Source: JAENVT01 sp031370745
Lineage (GTDB): Bacteria; Actinomycetota; Acidimicrobiia; Acidimicrobiales; Ilumatobacteraceae
Assembly: GCA_031370745.1 (NCBI GenBank)
Contig: JANMQX010000289.1
Span: 1-15,599, forward strand
Reading direction: 5' to 3'
Length of the DNA stretch: 15,599 nucleotides
Of this stretch, positions 15,002-15,599 are shown piece after piece; positions within the stretch are counted from its first letter, which is position 1; the number at the start of each line of letters is the position of its first letter. A model generated the notes under the pieces. That model had not been told where the DNA came from and searched no databases. It saw only the letters and a list, made by a program, of their open reading frames with translations. The position numbers and the translations under genes are program-made.

Positions 15002-15049
15002 CCCTTCCCACCGACCCCCCGCCTGCCCTCAACTCCCCCTCGCCTCCCC
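15002..15049 (-). other. G-run tract matching the G-quadruplex pattern upstream of smc
   Basis: The plus strand is a C-rich pyrimidine tract; on the minus (smc-coding) strand it has six runs of three or more G (at 15046-15049, 15035-15039, 15026-15028, 15015-15020, 15007-15009, 15002-15004) separated by loops of 2-6 bases. This meets the usual G3+ N1-7 rule several times over. It lies 65-112 bases before the smc start, so it may be in the smc leader RNA or promoter. Folding is a prediction. Confidence 0.6.
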
Positions 15050-15053
15050 AACC

Positions 15054-15113
15054 GATCTGGGCGCCACGGAAACCGATTCACCTGTGAACTTCGTCCGCGC
15101 TGGCGCCCAGATT
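15054..15113. repeat. Palindromic repeat unit 1 (60 bases)
   Basis: ATCTGGGCGCCA (15055-15066) pairs exactly with TGGCGCCCAGAT (15101-15112), leaving a 34-base interior. The interior starts with CGG-AAA-CCG, then ATTCACC. A second unit of identical length begins 84 bases further on. It is not inside a gene; it lies between the DUF559 remnant and smc. Confidence 0.85.
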
Positions 15114-15135
15114 CCTGGCTGCTCCACGCACCGAC

Positions 15136-15199
15136 CAGATCTGGGCGCCACGGGCGCCGATTCACCGGCCAGAATGCCCGAGTGTGGCGCCCAGATCTG
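15136..15199. repeat. Palindromic repeat unit 2 (60-base core, 16-bp arms)
   Basis: CAGATCTGGGCGCCAC (15136-15151) pairs exactly with its reverse complement at 15184-15199, with a 32-base interior. The 60-base core (15138-15197) aligns without gaps to unit 1, with 42 of 60 bases identical by my count; differences concentrate in an 18-base interior spacer. It begins 13 bases after the stop of the DUF559 frame, so it could end that transcript, but no T run follows. Confidence 0.85.
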
Positions 15200-15212
15200 A
15201 GCTCGTGATAGG

Positions 15213-15599
15213 TCAACGATCCGGATGCAGGACGTGCGCCGACCACTCGGCGAGGGTCGCCTCGATCCGCCTGGCCACGGCGCGCGGCGATCGGATCATT
15301 TGCCGCCAGGTGACTCGCAGGGTGATAAAGCCTTTGGCGAGAAGATCGGCGTCACGAATTCGGTCGAACTCGAACTGTTCTTGGTTCGCTCCATGCGAAC
15401 TCCAACCATCGCACTCGACGACCACGTTGCTGCCGCTGATCCAGAAGTCGACTTCGTAGCCCCGACGTGGGCATGGAACTCAGCCTTGGGTAGCCCGAAC
15501 CTGTCCAGAATCTCGGCCATCAACGCTTCGAGATCGCTGTCCGCCGGTTTGTCGTCCAGTGACCATCGATCCAGTGCTTCACGCAACGCGACCACGCCA
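15213..15599 (-). pseudogene. DUF559 (Vsr-like nuclease fold) gene, frameshifted, 5' end outside window
   Basis: DUF559 proteins carry a small restriction-endonuclease-like domain related to Vsr; their role is unknown. Read on the minus strand, one frame enters from the window edge and gives VALREALDRWSLDD, then LEALMAEILDRFGLPKAEFHAHVG. The domain then continues in another frame: YEVDFWISGSNVVVECDGW (the D and E of the presumed active site), HGANQEQFEFDRIRDADLL, FITLRVTWRQM, to a TGA at 15213. The frame breaks at a run of four G (plus strand CCCC, 15460-15463); one more G would read H-V-G-G-Y-E-V-D and restore a normal domain. The upstream part, often a winged-helix AbiEi-like domain in relatives, is not in the window. 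It may be a true pseudogene or a homopolymer sequencing error. Confidence 0.8.

Noticed and set aside
14044..15087. Plus-strand open frames of about 345 codons opposite smc
   Set aside because: They are shadows of the smc head and coiled coil; the products are low-complexity and match no family I know.
15054..15199. CRISPR array
   Set aside because: Only two units, each an inverted repeat with a variable interior; no series of direct repeats with uniform spacers and no cas genes.

Overview
The window looks like a chromosomal housekeeping region of a GC-rich actinobacterium. The DUF2469 gene downstream of rplS is an actinobacterial hallmark: its product shares long blocks with my memory of Mycobacterium tuberculosis Rv2901c. 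The order smc, ftsY, ffh, rpsP, KH protein, rimM, trmD, rplS, DUF2469, yraN also follows the actinobacterial arrangement. The FtsY has an N-terminal membrane segment, as in that phylum. Missing and inserted neighbours (no lepB or rnhB after rplS, a pot transporter operon between smc and ftsY) suggest a deep lineage such as Acidimicrobiia, but that is an inference from layout only.

Layout: nearly everything is on the minus strand, so genes are read from right to left. At the right edge (15213-15599) lies the 3' part of a DUF559 (Vsr-like nuclease fold) gene, broken by an apparent one-base shift in a G run. Next is a 275-base non-coding stretch (14938-15212) with two 60-base palindromic repeat units and a G-run tract that satisfies the G-quadruplex pattern on the smc-coding strand. 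Then come smc; a four-gene polyamine-type ABC transporter operon in the order ATPase, binding lipoprotein, permease B, permease C (potADBC-like), with a perfect 13-bp hairpin after the binding-protein gene; ftsY; an unrecognised 450-residue lipoprotein; and ffh.

The left part is the ribosome and tRNA maturation cluster: rpsP, KH-domain RNA-binding protein, rimM, trmD, rplS, then DUF2469 and yraN. It is interrupted by a small plus-strand DUF952 gene between rimM and trmD, whose start codon lies only 21 bases from the trmD start. At the left edge is a plus-strand fragment or tiny gene whose product has a PARP/LIM-like CxxC...HxxC zinc-finger pattern and which runs convergently into yraN with a 4-base overlap.

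How it works together: Ffh and FtsY are the two GTPases of co-translational membrane targeting. RpsP, RplS, RimM and TrmD build and tune the ribosome and tRNA. SMC organises the chromosome. The transporter is the main accessory insertion. I see no tRNA, rRNA, CRISPR array or transposase gene. The parts most worth a second look are the palindromic repeats with the G-run tract and broken DUF559 gene, the potD-potB hairpin, the embedded DUF952 gene, the small zinc-finger ORF and the unknown SRP-linked lipoprotein.
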